A stretch of DNA of 34,929 nucleotides from assembly GCA_036897625.1 (NCBI GenBank), contig JAYMTA010000208.1, positions 1 through 34,929 of the forward strand, given 5' to 3'. The stretch is from Pelargonium cotyledonis (taxonomy: Eukaryota > Streptophyta > Magnoliopsida > Geraniales > Geraniaceae). Below are positions 1 to 12,876 of the stretch, one piece after another. Position numbers and translations under genes: made by a program. The notes below the pieces were generated by a model. The model was not told the DNA's origin. It saw nothing but the letters and a program-made list of their open reading frames with translations, and ran no database searches. Within the stretch, counting starts at the first letter, position 1, and each line of letters opens with the position of its first letter.

Positions 1-270
1 GGAATCATCATTTTACATTCTCTCTCCTATGACTAACTTTACACAAACACAAGAAAATGAACATTCCCATTGATTTTGTCACTTTCCCTTGTAGACTCGG
101 GGTACCAAACGATACCTTAATGAAATTGACGTTTTCTTCAATATATATATATAAGGTTTGGTACATCGAACTATTGTAACGATAAGTGTTCACGAGTCGT
201 GTGTCAAATTTTATTTTATACATGCGGGGACAGGGCGGTTTAGAAATTGAGGATCTGAAATTGAACCGGG
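1..270. other. Left-edge non-coding sequence
   Basis: No gene is supported here. The minus-strand open frame across 8-352 lacks any recognisable domain, and its right part overlaps the RNase H remnant on the opposite strand. A short (TA)n run lies near 141-152. Confidence 0.5.
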
Positions 271-640
271 ATGTTTTGGTCCAAATGTGAGCCCAATCAT
301 CCTCCAGCCCAAGCAGTAACCATTTTATTGAGCCCTTTACATTGCAACCCAAGCACGAAAAACTGGGTTGGGGTCCTGGACCAGGAGGTTGTGGAAGCTA
401 TGACTATCGACATCCGAGAAGCAATTTCGTGGGAAACAATGGGAGGGTGGAATATGGTAATCATAGAGTCGGCACGCGAAGCAATTAAAACTGGGAGGGA
501 GGGTCTTTTAGCCAGTTTTTATCGGGTGAGCTTGTTTTTGTTAGACGAGAGGTCAATCGGGTCGCTCACTCACTAGTTAGATCATCTATCTCTATTCATA
601 GTGTTGTCGACTGAGTGGTGCATCATGCCCGACTCTTTTG
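271..640 (+). pseudogene. Remnant of a LINE-type RNase H domain
   Basis: The frame from about 391 to 525 reads as the middle of the RNase H-like domain (RVT_3 type) found at the end of plant LINE polyproteins: an EAMTIDIREAISW stretch, then GGWNMVIIES. After about 525 the similarity moves to the next frame, where FVRREVNRVAHSLVRSS matches the usual domain end with its conserved Asn-Arg-Val-Ala-His. The copy is therefore frameshifted, and it has a stop soon after this motif. The upstream reverse transcriptase part is absent. A+T-rich sequence and an A-run at 864-877 follow and could be remains of the 3' tail. The family is recognised by eye only. The remnant cannot encode a working protein. 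Confidence 0.6.
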
Positions 641-1100
641 TCATAGCTTGTTTTGTTGGATTCTTTGACTTAATATATATAAGCTTTTCAGTAATAATTA
701 TAATAACAAATAAATAAATAAACTAGAGATGATAATTTAAGTTTCAAGTTAGTTTTGTTTTTTTTCTTTTTAAGGTTCGGATGGGAAAGACCAATCCAAA
801 AGGGTGGTGGTTTTTTAGTTTTAAATGTAAAAATGCAAGCTCGTGTGGATTTGCCTGATCTGACAAAAAAAAAAAAATAATCCATTTTGCACAACTCAAA
901 CACACAAGATCGAATTGTTAGTCGATGTTATCATTAGAGTGTACATTGACTGGGAGCTCCGTGGTGTGCTCACCAACTGGGTGTAACACTAAGTGCTCCA
1001 TATCTGGTTAAAGCTTAGTTTTGTACATCCAGTTCCGGCTATTAGGTTGTGCAAAGTGGTCGATCGTACGGGGCACCCGTTAAGCAAGGGCCCTGTATTG
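641..1100. other. Non-coding spacer after the LINE remnant
   Basis: AT-rich sequence with TAAATAAATAAA near 709-720, T-runs near 757-770 and an A-run at 864-877. It may include the 3'UTR and poly(A) of the LINE remnant, but the boundary is not visible. No coding frame has recognisable motifs. Confidence 0.4.
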
Positions 1101-1111
1101 CAGCGTTTTTT

Positions 1112-1272
1112 ACTTTTAGCTTCAGTTATTATCTACGGTTTTAAACTGCAATAATGTATTGTTTTGGACTTTTATCTGCAGTTATTAACTGCGATTATGA
1201 GCTGCAACAATGCATTGTTTTGGACTTTTAGTTGCAGTTATTATCTACGGTTAACAACTGCAATAAAACTGA
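1112..1272. repeat. 56-bp tandem repeat, about 2.9 copies
   Basis: Units begin at 1112, 1168 and 1224, each opening ACTTTTA and the first two closing with TTGTTTTGG, so the period is exactly 56. Each unit holds an imperfect inverted repeat; in the last one TTGCAGTT is matched downstream by AACTGCAA. Short repeats of this GCAGTT/AACTGC kind are typical of the subterminal regions of CACTA-type DNA transposons. That assignment is inference, because no CACTA terminus was found beside the array. Confidence 0.75.
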
Positions 1273-2640
1273 CTTAAATTTCTAAACAAGTCTTCACAAA
1301 ACTAGCTCTTTGTTTTTAATTCAACATTTTTATATTATAAACGTTATTAAGCTCTTACTTTGAACCAGTCATTTTTCTAAATTTCTTCATATTTCAATTT
1401 TTTCATTTCTTCTTCTATGCAACTAAGAGCACGAAGCTTCTTCTAAGAAGAACAAGTCATTCTCTTCATCTAAAAATTATAGTTCAAATCACATGTCTCT
1501 TATTGGGCTTATATATATGTGATTTTTTCTATATCGGGCTTAAATATGTAATGAATTTTAAAGTTAAATTTTTGTGGGCTCTAATTGGATTTCGATAAAT
1601 GTTAAAAATTGTTAATTTGTTTATATTTGGTCAGTATATAAATAAAATCAAAATTGACTTATTTTTAACCGAATTGACTTAGTGTACGTGGTTTAATTGT
1701 AGTCTTTAATCGATTGTTGTTCATAAAAATAAAAAATCGCATATGACGGTTCAGTTCTTAAACTTGCATAGTATATAAAAACAAAGTTTTTGCTATTTTT
1801 ATTGTGTCTTAGTAAATCAAATATTGTATTCATGTCAAATTTTTACTTTTTTTTTGCGTATGCATATTTTACTCTTAAGTTTAACAATAATTTATAACCG
1901 CACCAACAAATTAATTTCGGTTAACTGATCAAGTTTATTTTTATTCGTTATGATTTAAATAATTTAAAGACACAAGTTTTAGTTTTGACACAGGACCACT
2001 AAAATCCTTAAAACGGCCCTGTTTGGTGGCGTGAAGATTGATTAGACTCGTACGAATTATGTGCATCACCAACTCACATTCCAATCAACACTTGTTAATT
2101 TAACTTAAATTGATTGTCAAATGTTCTATTATAGTTTTATATTTGTAATATATACATATATAATCCCAAAATATAAGGTGTTGAGTCCATATTGATTGAA
2201 TTAGCAATATGCTCTCTGGCATTAATCATTTACTTATCTTGACCAATTTAAATACTTATTGTCATGATTGTCCAAGTTTGACAAAACAATATACTTGTAA
2301 TATTCAAAATTAATAATTAACTCATATGTTAATTATTTAATAATTAAACAATACTATATTGAATTGAATTTCTTAACTACAGCTAGTTTGTGCAGAGTAT
2401 GTGTTAAGAAAGAAGAATATTGAAATAAGTCAACTAAGCAATTAGGTGCATTGTCGTTGGCTAGTTACTCCATATATACATATGTGTGTGTATATATATA
2501 ATTATATATGTTTGCCTTATGTTTTGTGATGGTCAACTCTTATTAATATAGGTGCAAATGGTCGGTTCATTAAAAATTAATAATTTAGGAATAGCTCATT
2601 TTCGGTATATATCATGGGGGGTTCCTGAACATATTCGCAC
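1273..2640. other. AT-rich intergenic stretch
   Basis: No coding frame here has recognisable motifs. The sequence is rich in A+T runs, with (TA)n-like tracts near 2149-2162 and 2470-2510. A segment ending in CGGCCCTG at 2014-2021 resembles the end of an hAT-type element, but no partner end or target duplication was found. Confidence 0.45.
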
Positions 2641-2747
2641 ACTCGCGGTTGACACCTTTAAACTACTTTATCACACTTAGATTAATCTTCATTCGAGGTT
2701 CGCTTCTAGTTAAAACCTTCACATTTCTCTATAAGTGTGTTGAGGGG

Positions 2748-2756
2748 GGATCGAAC
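2748..2756 (-). promoter_or_regulatory. Pol III box B of the SINE
   Basis: The minus strand reads GTTCGATCC, which fits the GGTTCGANNCC box B consensus at all but the first base. Confidence 0.6.
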
Positions 2757-2790
2757 GCAAACGCTCTTTCCACTCATGCAGTTTGTGTTC

Positions 2791-2802
2791 CCAACTGCGC
2801 CA
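2791..2802 (-). promoter_or_regulatory. Pol III box A of the SINE
   Basis: The minus strand reads TGGCGCAGTTGG, close to the tRNA box A consensus TRGCNNAGYNG. Confidence 0.6.
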
Positions 2803-2966
2803 CTACCTTGATCTCAATAAAAGTAATTAGATTTCTAGTTAATTCAATTGTTATGGATTGAAACATTCAAGAAAATTAAAAATTACAATTTAAAATATCC
2901 AACTCATCCTATATTTTAAAATTTTAACAAAAGTAGTTAAACAAACGCTTTCATATGCTGGTTGAC

Positions 2967-3235
2967 TCTAGCTCCACATCGACTGGGTGGGTTCATAGAA
3001 AGATATATTTAAGGCGCATCTCTCACATTGATGTAGTGAGTTCAAAGAAAAATATATATCGTATTGGTCCTAAAGTTTGAACTTCTTAGTTGTTTAGTTG
3101 TATTAGTGGCACATCTCACGTATTGACATGATGAGTATAAGAAGAAATTGCATCCCTTGCATTGACTTGGCGAGTTCGAGGAAGAAATCGCATGTTTGAC
3201 GTCAATTTGGTGAGCTCAAGAAAAATAGCACCAAC
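2967..3235. repeat. Diverged direct repeats, about five copies
   Basis: A motif of the form CACATTGACTTGGTGAGTTC followed by AAGAAAAAT recurs near 2974, 3024, 3115, 3157 and 3195 with many substitutions. Spacing is irregular (about 40 to 90 bp). The copies look like an old minisatellite or the inside of a decayed element. No reading frame runs through them. Confidence 0.5.
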
Positions 3236-3239
3236 TAAG

Positions 3240-3911
3240 AGGGAAAAAACTTTAGGTGCGTTATCAGGATGCGAAAACATGAGATACACTCTTAACAAAA
3301 CTCATTAGACTTGTTCACTGACCTATTCTCTAAAACCGAGCAAGTTGTCATCTCAATCATGAACTCAAATGCACTCCATCAACTCGTTATACTCACTTAT
3401 TCAAATCGTGAAAATTAGAAATTCTTCGACATCACTTGCATCAAAACAAATTATAGCATTCCAATAACATTATAAAATTAGTCGATTACAAAATGCAAAA
3501 TGAATAACTCTTAACTTTTCGTTTTAATCATCACTTTTATTCATAATTTTTTGCTCCGAACCAATCCAAGTTCCTATCATCAATTCCACACTCATGTTCC
3601 CACCAATCAACTTCACAATCGTGTTGGTTGCTACAACAACTAATTAATTATATAAAGATAAACTTTATATAATAAACAAATTGTAGTGGCATTGTCATGC
3701 CTTTATATATATACTCACATGTATAAACAATTATATATATCCAAATTGATGTGTCAATGTGAGTAATTAACTTTATTATAAATACAATATATAACAAAAA
3801 AAAATTGTTATTTTATGGTGGAATAATGGAATATGAATAATTTGCATAAAATAATTATATATTTGTTGCTTAAATGTATATTATCAATCAAAAGATGCTC
3901 AATTCATCAAC
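3240..3911. other. Intergenic and upstream region of the peroxidase gene
   Basis: AT-rich sequence without a supported gene. It probably contains the distal promoter of the peroxidase gene. I recognise no specific regulatory element in it. Confidence 0.45.
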
Positions 3912-3919
3912 TATATAAG
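3912..3919 (+). promoter_or_regulatory. Likely TATA box of the peroxidase gene
   Basis: TATATAAG lies about 110 bp before the ATG at 4023. This would place transcription start near 3945 and give a leader of about 75-80 nt, normal for a plant class III peroxidase. Confidence 0.55.
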
Positions 3920-4022
3920 GAATTGAAACTATATGTTCATTTCATCATAATCTAAAGCTATCAAAAGCTTAAAAAGAATATATTTCAAATATTGATTTGC
4001 TTTGAGAAAGAAAAAAAAAATC

Positions 4023-5971
<1,949 letters not shown>

Positions 5972-6027
5972 ATTCAATATTGAGGTTGTGTTTGGTTATT
6001 CGTTTACTATTTTATGTGTAGTTGAAA

Positions 6028-6090
6028 AATAAATTATGATATTTGATCTATCATTGTAATTTGTAAAATATTATTTTCAATATGAATAAA
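6028..6090 (+). terminator. Poly(A) signals of the peroxidase gene
   Basis: Two AATAAA hexamers (6028-6033 and 6085-6090) lie 57-119 bp after the stop codon, a usual distance for plant 3' ends. Confidence 0.5.
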
Positions 6091-6194
6091 AATCGAGAAG
6101 GTATTGGTGTATGAATCGATCGAAATAACATTTAGAGAGAATGCGTACAACCTAATATTAAAATCAATGTTGACTAACTATAAAAAAAACCGCT

Positions 6195-6830
6195 TATTGA
6201 ATGCGTCAGTTAAACCCGCCAAAATTTTTTTAACTAACGTTTAAAAAATGCGCCTGAAACTGTTATTTTGCCACCAAAATATAGATCTACGTTTCAATTA
6301 GTGAACTATTTTTCTTTCAAAAAAAGAAAAACGAACTATTTCGATCGATATAGAAAAATAAAACTCATTTCACAAATTTCAATAGTAATTACTATTTACC
6401 CACCAAAAATATGCTAATCGGGATATAAATTAACATACGAACATTGAAACCTATCAATGCATCACTTATTCCCGCCAAAAACTCTAACTAACATTTTAAA
6501 AAACACGCGCGAACAAACTATAACAATTAAAGTGAATAGTAAGTAACTATAGTTACTTATTTCGTATGATAATTTAGTTGATTACTTTCGTTTTGATAAG
6601 AAACTAGTAAATGCAACAATTAACCCGCCAAAATCTCAACTAACATTTAAAACGCTCGCAATCTATAACTAACGGGTATAGTAACCCACAACAAAACTTC
6701 AATTTTCTTTCTTAAATTATTTAACAATACTTATTTGTTTTGAAAATTTAACTAATTACTTCCGATCATATAACGAAAACTACCAATTAAATTATCACCC
6801 GCGAACAAACTATAATAACAAAAGGAGTAG
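6195..6830. repeat. Diverged repeat modules with CCCGCCAAAA cores
   Basis: A module recurs at least three times, roughly CCCGCCAAAA, then AACTAAC, then a TTTAAAA run and a GC-rich GCGC/CTCG patch. Cores are at 6215-6224, 6471-6480 and 6624-6633. A weaker fourth copy near 6797 keeps CACCCGCGAACAAACTATAA. Copies 2 to 4 are spaced about 150-175 bp. The core on the minus strand is TTTTGGCGGG, an E2F-type consensus. The repeats sit between the peroxidase end and SCC3. Confidence 0.6.
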
Positions 6831-7155
6831 TGACTTACTGTAATAGTACACATTTTCCAGAACACTTTTACTCTTTTGATAGTTTAATTGATTACTTTCT
6901 ACCTACTTATGAATAGACAAACACTCAAACTCAGGTCGAAGACCTCACTCGAACCCAATAAGTGAAAGAAGTATAGATTGCGAGTTTCAAGTCGGGTTTC
7001 AAATTTTATGCATATAAGGAGCGAATTCGTTTAGATCTACATGGTTCGACTAAAAATTTGACCGGGTTTATTTATGAAACCCGTGAAAAAAAATGCGGAG
7101 CGGGTTTCGGGTCCAAATTGCCGGATCTAGCCGGGAACTAAAAAAGGCGTAAACA

Positions 7156-7163
7156 TTTGGCGG
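7156..7163 (+). promoter_or_regulatory. E2F-like site upstream of SCC3
   Basis: TTTGGCGG matches the plant E2F consensus TTTSSCGS. It lies 84 bp before the SCC3 ATG, in the proximal promoter or leader. E2F control fits a cohesin gene, but binding is inferred. Confidence 0.5.
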
Positions 7164-7239
7164 GAGTTCAGTTTACTCATTTTGGACTCTGCCCATTTCT
7201 AGGGCAAATTTTGCTCCCGGAGCTTTTCTTGAATCGGCC

Positions 7240-10200
7240 ATGGAGGACGCTGAAACTCCGATTCGACGCTACGTGAGTCTCAATTCATCGATCTGTGATT
7301 CTCTGTAACTGTGTTTCTGCGCACAATTTGATGTGATTTTGGCGTTTTTTGTTGTGAACTAGCAAAAACGAGGTAGAGCTTCGAATCTGATGCCAGTTGA
7401 TGGTTTGGGTGGAGAGAACAACGAAAAGACCAGCGATGCCACCGATCTGAGCCCTAACCAGGTCGACGGTGAGGGTTCTGCTGATGATTTTGAGGAGGCG
7501 CCTCCTAAAGCGAAGCGAGGTCGGCCTTCTGAGAGTGCTTCCGCTGCTGCTGCTGCTGCTGCTGGTTCTGCCCAGAAACCTGATTACAGATTGATTGGTA
7601 TAATTTGATGTGTTTTAATTGTTTTTTTTTTCTACTTAGTTTTGGATTTTTGGTTGTTATGATATGTGTATTTTTGAATGCTGAGAATGTGGAGGTGTGG
7701 AAATTGATGACTATGTTTTGGGAAAGTGGTGTTTGATTTTGATGGTTTTAGTGCACTCATATACTTGATTTTTGACTTGGATAGAAGCTTTGGTGCAGCA
7801 TTTATTCATACTCTTGTGATTTAATTGCTTAATTTTGATCTACATGTTTGATTTCGTGGTGTTCAATTGTCGAGCATGTGGATGTATGGAAATTGATGAT
7901 ACATAGGAGTGGTATTTGATTTTAACGTTTTAATTTTTTTTTTAATACTTAAAAACAAGGATTCCAGCCTGGATAGAGGCTTCGGTGGATCATTTAATCA
8001 TACTGATGTGCTTTGAAAACATGAATTTCCGACTTTTACTTGGATAATGGCTTCAGTGGATTATTTAATGTGAAGTGGATAATTCTTCTTCTTGTTATGG
8101 TATTGGGGTTGATAATGTTCAGAATTCATGTTAATGTTGGTATGTATTCTCATGCAGAGGTTATCAAAGGTAACGGGAAGCTCATTCCTCAGGCAGCTAA
8201 GATTTGGGTTGAGAGATATGAGAATGATCCAAAACCTGCAATGGTAGAGCTCCTGGAGATGCTTTTTGAGGTAATGTGGAGGTTGTTGAAGTATATAAAT
8301 AAGGGAATGAATCGGATGTTTATATAAGTACCATTTAGCTAATGGATTTCATATTGTGGACTGAACAATGTACTTAACTATTATGAATCAATATATCAGC
8401 ATGTGTCTACTAAATGTCTGCTCTTTTGAAGGCATGCGGTGCCAAATATCATATTGAAGTGGAGCTCCTGGATGAGACTGATATTGACGATGTGGTGGTT
8501 GCTCTTGTTAGTCTTGCTAGAGGAGTATCCTAACCTACCAAGTTTATGTGTTCATGTTTCATTCTTATTCCGTTTCCAAGAGAACTCTTTTCTTTTCAAT
8601 CATTAGATTTGTTTGAATTAGTGCATGCTCAATTAACCTGAGTTATTCAAAGTTCTCGGACCTTCTGTTTTACCTTGACTCTGGAACCTTAGGGGGAAGT
8701 TGAAGATTTCCAAAATTCAAAAAAGAAGGAGTTTAAGAACTTCAAAGATAATCTTCAATCATTCTGGGACATTCTAATAAATGAGTGTGAACACGGGCCA
8801 CTGTTTGATAAGGTTTTGTTTGACAAGTGCATAGACTATGTCATTGCTCTATCTTGGTTGGTATTCAACTCTCATATAGTTCCAAGTTCATGGCTAATTT
8901 GTACCATAACTTACTCTTTCTCAACTTTCATGGTATCAACATTTTGCAGCACTCCTCCAAGGGTTTACCGCCAGGTTGCTTCTTTGATGGGTCTCCAACT
9001 TGTCACATCCTTCATAACTGTTGCTGACAGGCTTAGTGGACAGCGAGAAACTACTAGAAGACAATTAGAGGCTGAAAAGAAGAAACGGACTGAGGGACCT
9101 CGTGTGGAGTCTCTGAGCAAAAGATTTTCAATCACTCATGAAAACATAACAGTACTTGAGGAGATGATGCGGAAAATATTTACTGGGTAGGGTTGTTAAG
9201 AAAAACCAAATAAAGAGAGATTTGATTCAACAAAAGAATTAAACCTCTGGTTCATTGTTTTGATAAGTAATTATAATTCTCGTCAGATGCCTTCTCATTT
9301 CTCACTTACCTTATTTTGCTTTTTTGAAGGTTATTTGTGCATCGGTATCGAGACATTGATGCTACCATTCGAATGTCTTGTATACAATCTCTTGGTGTCT
9401 GGATTTTGTCATATCCATCACTGTTTTTGCAAGATTTGTACTTAAAGTATCTTGGTTGGACATTAAATGACAAAGTAAATAACAAATTCTCAGAGAGTTA
9501 AGCTAACTTCTTATTTCTTCTTATGTGCTCTGTGAACCTAATTTGCTTCTTTTTGCATTGCTTCTTTAGAACGCTGGGGTACGGAAAGCTTCTGTCCTTG
9601 CATTGCGAAACCTTTATGACAAAGAGGATAATGTTCCGCTTCTTGGTCTGTTCACTGAAAGGTTTTCTAATAGGATGATTGAGCTTGCTGATGACATTGA
9701 TGTTTCAGTAGCTGTATGTGCCATAGGACTTGTGAAACAATTATTGAGGTATCTATCTCTCTGATTTCCTGGTGACCACCAATGCAGTGACTTGTGCTCT
9801 AAAAATGGGTTATGCTTTATCTTGCAGACACCAGCTTCTACCTGATGATGACTTGGGTCCTTTATATGATTTACTCATTGATGACCCACCACAAATTAGA
9901 ACTGCCATAGGGGAATTAGTGTACGATCACTTGATTGCTCAAAAGTTTAACAGCTCCCAATCTGGCCAAAAAGGTTTTGCATTTGAATTTATTACTGCAT
10001 CACATGCCAGAATGATTCTATCTATTTGAAACTCATGATTTCTGTTATCCCAGGCAATGAAAGCGATTCTTCTGAGGTCTATCTGGGCAGAATGTTGCAG
10101 ATACTAAGAGAGTTTTCAACTGATCCAATTCTAAGTATTTATGTGATTGATGATGTGTGGGAATACATGAAATCAATGAAGGTTTGTTACCATTTTCTGA

Positions 10201-12831
10201 ATCAAATGACTTTTGAGGTGACAAGAGCAGGATAGGGTGGAAGTTAAAAGCTGCCTAAAACAGTTGGGTGCTGATTGAATCTTTTTCAATCTGAGGTTAA
10301 TTTTGTTAGAATTTTACAGTGCAAACTTGATTATATTGGTGTTTGCATAGTCATATTTGTTCCATTTTTACTTTGTTAAGAGATATTTTGATGATAGAAA
10401 TTAGACAATGATCAAACATAAAATGGATGCTTACGCCCAACCAACCTGTCTTGACTTGATCCAGCCTGTGGTTGAGTAACTGAAGTCTTCGGAGTTAATC
10501 TGGAAAACCTTTCAGCCTGCTACTGCTCTTAACCAGTAAAAAATTCTGATTTAATAAAAAGTTTCTTGGCCATGGAGATGCTAGACTTGTTGATTTAACA
10601 AATGGATGGTGATGATATGAGAGGTTACTATTGCCAATCATCTGTTGCATAAATTGTTCTTGTTCTTAGGATAGTTGTATTACATGCAGGACTGGAAGTG
10701 TATTATCTCCATGCTCTTGGATGAGAATCCAATGATTGAGCTTACTGATGAGGATGCAACAAACTTGGTACGACTTCTTTTTGCATCTGTTAAGAAGGCG
10801 GTTGGAGAGAGGATTGTTCCTGCAACTGATAACAGAAAGCCATATTATACTAAAGCTCAAAAGGTACATACTTCCACTGTTTTCCACAATAGGCATTTTC
10901 TGTAGCAATTACTATTGTTTTTCGCTGATAAAAAAGTTTTTGAATTTTGGGTAGGATGTTAATGTATTGGAAAAATATCCAAGGTGGTGCTAAAATGTAA
11001 TTGTTTTGCTTTTAGAAATTTAATTATGAGGTAATGCATATTTCCCAGTTGATATTGAATGGTTGTTTGTTCATTAAATCTCTCCTTATGAGTTTAAATT
11101 ACTAGTGTGGTACTGCTAGTGCATTATATTAGGTATATTTTGCATCAAATATTTATTATTGTGCATTTGTATAACCACCATGTTAGTCCTTTCTTGCTAT
11201 GGAGTTTGTTTAACTGCCTCATTTATACTCCAAAAGGAAACTGGTGCACGAGAAACAAAATTCCATTCTTAGGGAGACTTATGTTTCAATTGGTTTGTTG
11301 CTCCAAATGTCAGGAAATATTTGATACCAACAGAAAGGATATTACTATTGCCATGATGAAGAACTATCCACTACTTCTACGCAAATTCATGGCTGACAAA
11401 ACGAAAGTACCATCACTAATTGAGATTATTGTGCATATGAACCTTGAGCTTTATTCCCTGAAGAGACAAGAGCGGGTGGGTATATTCATTGTGTCCATGC
11501 ATGTTACTCAATAATATGGCTTAGATTCAAAATGGTTGCTCACCTTCTTTTCCCTTTCAGAACTTCAAAACTGTTCTTAAGCTCATGAAGGAAGCATTTT
11601 TCAAGCACAGTGAGAAGGAAGCACTTCGATCTTGTGTAAAGGCAATTAACTTTTGCTCCACTGAGAGTAAAGGAGAGCTGAAAGATGTTGCACGCAACCA
11701 ATTGAAGGAACTTGAGGATGAACTTATTGCTAAACTAAAATCTGCTATAAAAGAAGTTAAGGTAAATCTCTAGTTAAGACTGAAGCTTTGTATCTCTTCT
11801 TGTTGGAGTAGATGGATTTATTTAACTGACATGATTTAATCTGCAGGAAGGCGATGATGAGTATTCTCTTCTTGTGAACTTGAAAAGGTTGTATGAGCTT
11901 CAATTATCAAGGGCCGTGCCTATCGATAACTTGTTTGATGATATTGTCATGATACTGCAGAGTTTCAGAAACATGGATGATGAGGTGCGCAAATTACTAA
12001 GAATCTTGCACATTTCTTGTTCCACTTTATTGACACACTTGTTTCTTATTTTCTTCTGCTGCTCATTCAGGTTGTCTGTTTTCTACTCCTCAACATGTAT
12101 TTGCACGTGGCCTGGTCTCTACACTCAATTATAAAGGGTGAAACTGCTACCGATGTGTCTTTATCTTCTCTTCTATCTAAACGCAATACCTTGTTTGAGC
12201 AACTTGAGTACTTTCTCAACCCCCCACCAGAAGGTGAACAAGCAAGTAGACGCGGAAATCTGCTAGCTAGCAGAGTAAGCCATCTTTTCCTGACTTATTG
12301 AACTTCAATAAACACTTGTTGCTTTGTCCTGCTTTAAATTGTTCTGAATGCCTCAAATTTGGTCTAATAAAAAGTTAAATTGTGCAAAAGGTTTGCACCA
12401 TACTTGCAGAAATGTGGTTTCTGTTCAGAAATACAAATTTTTCTTCAACAAAGCTGGAAAGTTTAGGGTACTGTCCGGATACATCTGTTCTTCACAAGTT
12501 CTGGAACCTTTGTGAACAACAGCTCCACATCTCAGGTGACTGAATTCACTTTGAAATTAGATTATGATATTCTAATTTTAGGTTCATTAGCTGTTAATCA
12601 TTAAACCAGTAATATGATTAGTACTAGTATAGCATACCAATAGTATTATTTAGTATTTTATACCTATCGTCTGCCACTTGTCTGTTGTTTCAATTCTGAA
12701 CTTAGTATTAGTTTTATGCATCACAAGGTAGATTCTCCAACACAAATTTAGATTACTAATAATTTTGGTGATCAGAAATAATTTGTGGATTTGCATGTCC
12801 AACTAGCACCAATGTGTAGATTTTCCTTCTT

Positions 12832-12876
<45 letters not shown>

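Larger units (their letters stand above)
2680..2812 (-). mobile_element. tRNA-derived SINE head, minus strand
   Basis: On the minus strand there is an RNA polymerase III box A-like TGGCGCAGTTGG (2791-2802). About 34 nt further on is a box B, GTTCGATCC (2748-2756). Motif sequences and spacing fit the internal promoter of a tRNA-derived SINE. The flanks do not pair as an acceptor stem, so this is not an intact tRNA gene. The 5' end is near 2812. The 3' end is not resolved, and 2680 is a guess. Confidence 0.6.
5972..7239. other. Peroxidase-SCC3 intergenic region
   Basis: Apart from the poly(A) signals, the repeat modules and the E2F-like site at 7156, this stretch has no recognisable gene. Around 6900-7140 it holds CGGGTTTCGGGT-like motifs that resemble decayed dispersed repeats. 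SCC3 has no clear TATA box. Confidence 0.5.

Noticed and set aside
8-352. 114-codon open frame on the minus strand
   Set aside because: No recognisable domain; AT-rich, and it overlaps the RNase H remnant that is read on the other strand.
234-2021. CAGGGC at 234 and GGCCCTG at 2015-2021 as the two ends of one hAT element
   Set aside because: The inner terminal sequences match only weakly, and the flanking 8-mers (TGCGGGGA and TTTGGTGG) do not match as a target duplication.
2740-2812. Intact tRNA gene on the minus strand
   Set aside because: Box A and box B are present but no acceptor stem can pair, so a SINE head is a better explanation.
4002-4022. Upstream extension of the peroxidase start
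   Set aside because: The extension begins with TTG. The ATG at 4023 gives a normal signal peptide.
11107-11313. Extra coding exon before SCC3 exon 12
   Set aside because: The open frame runs back into the intron. The family sequence joins AQK directly to EIFDTN, and the alternative AG at 11236-11237 leads to an early stop.
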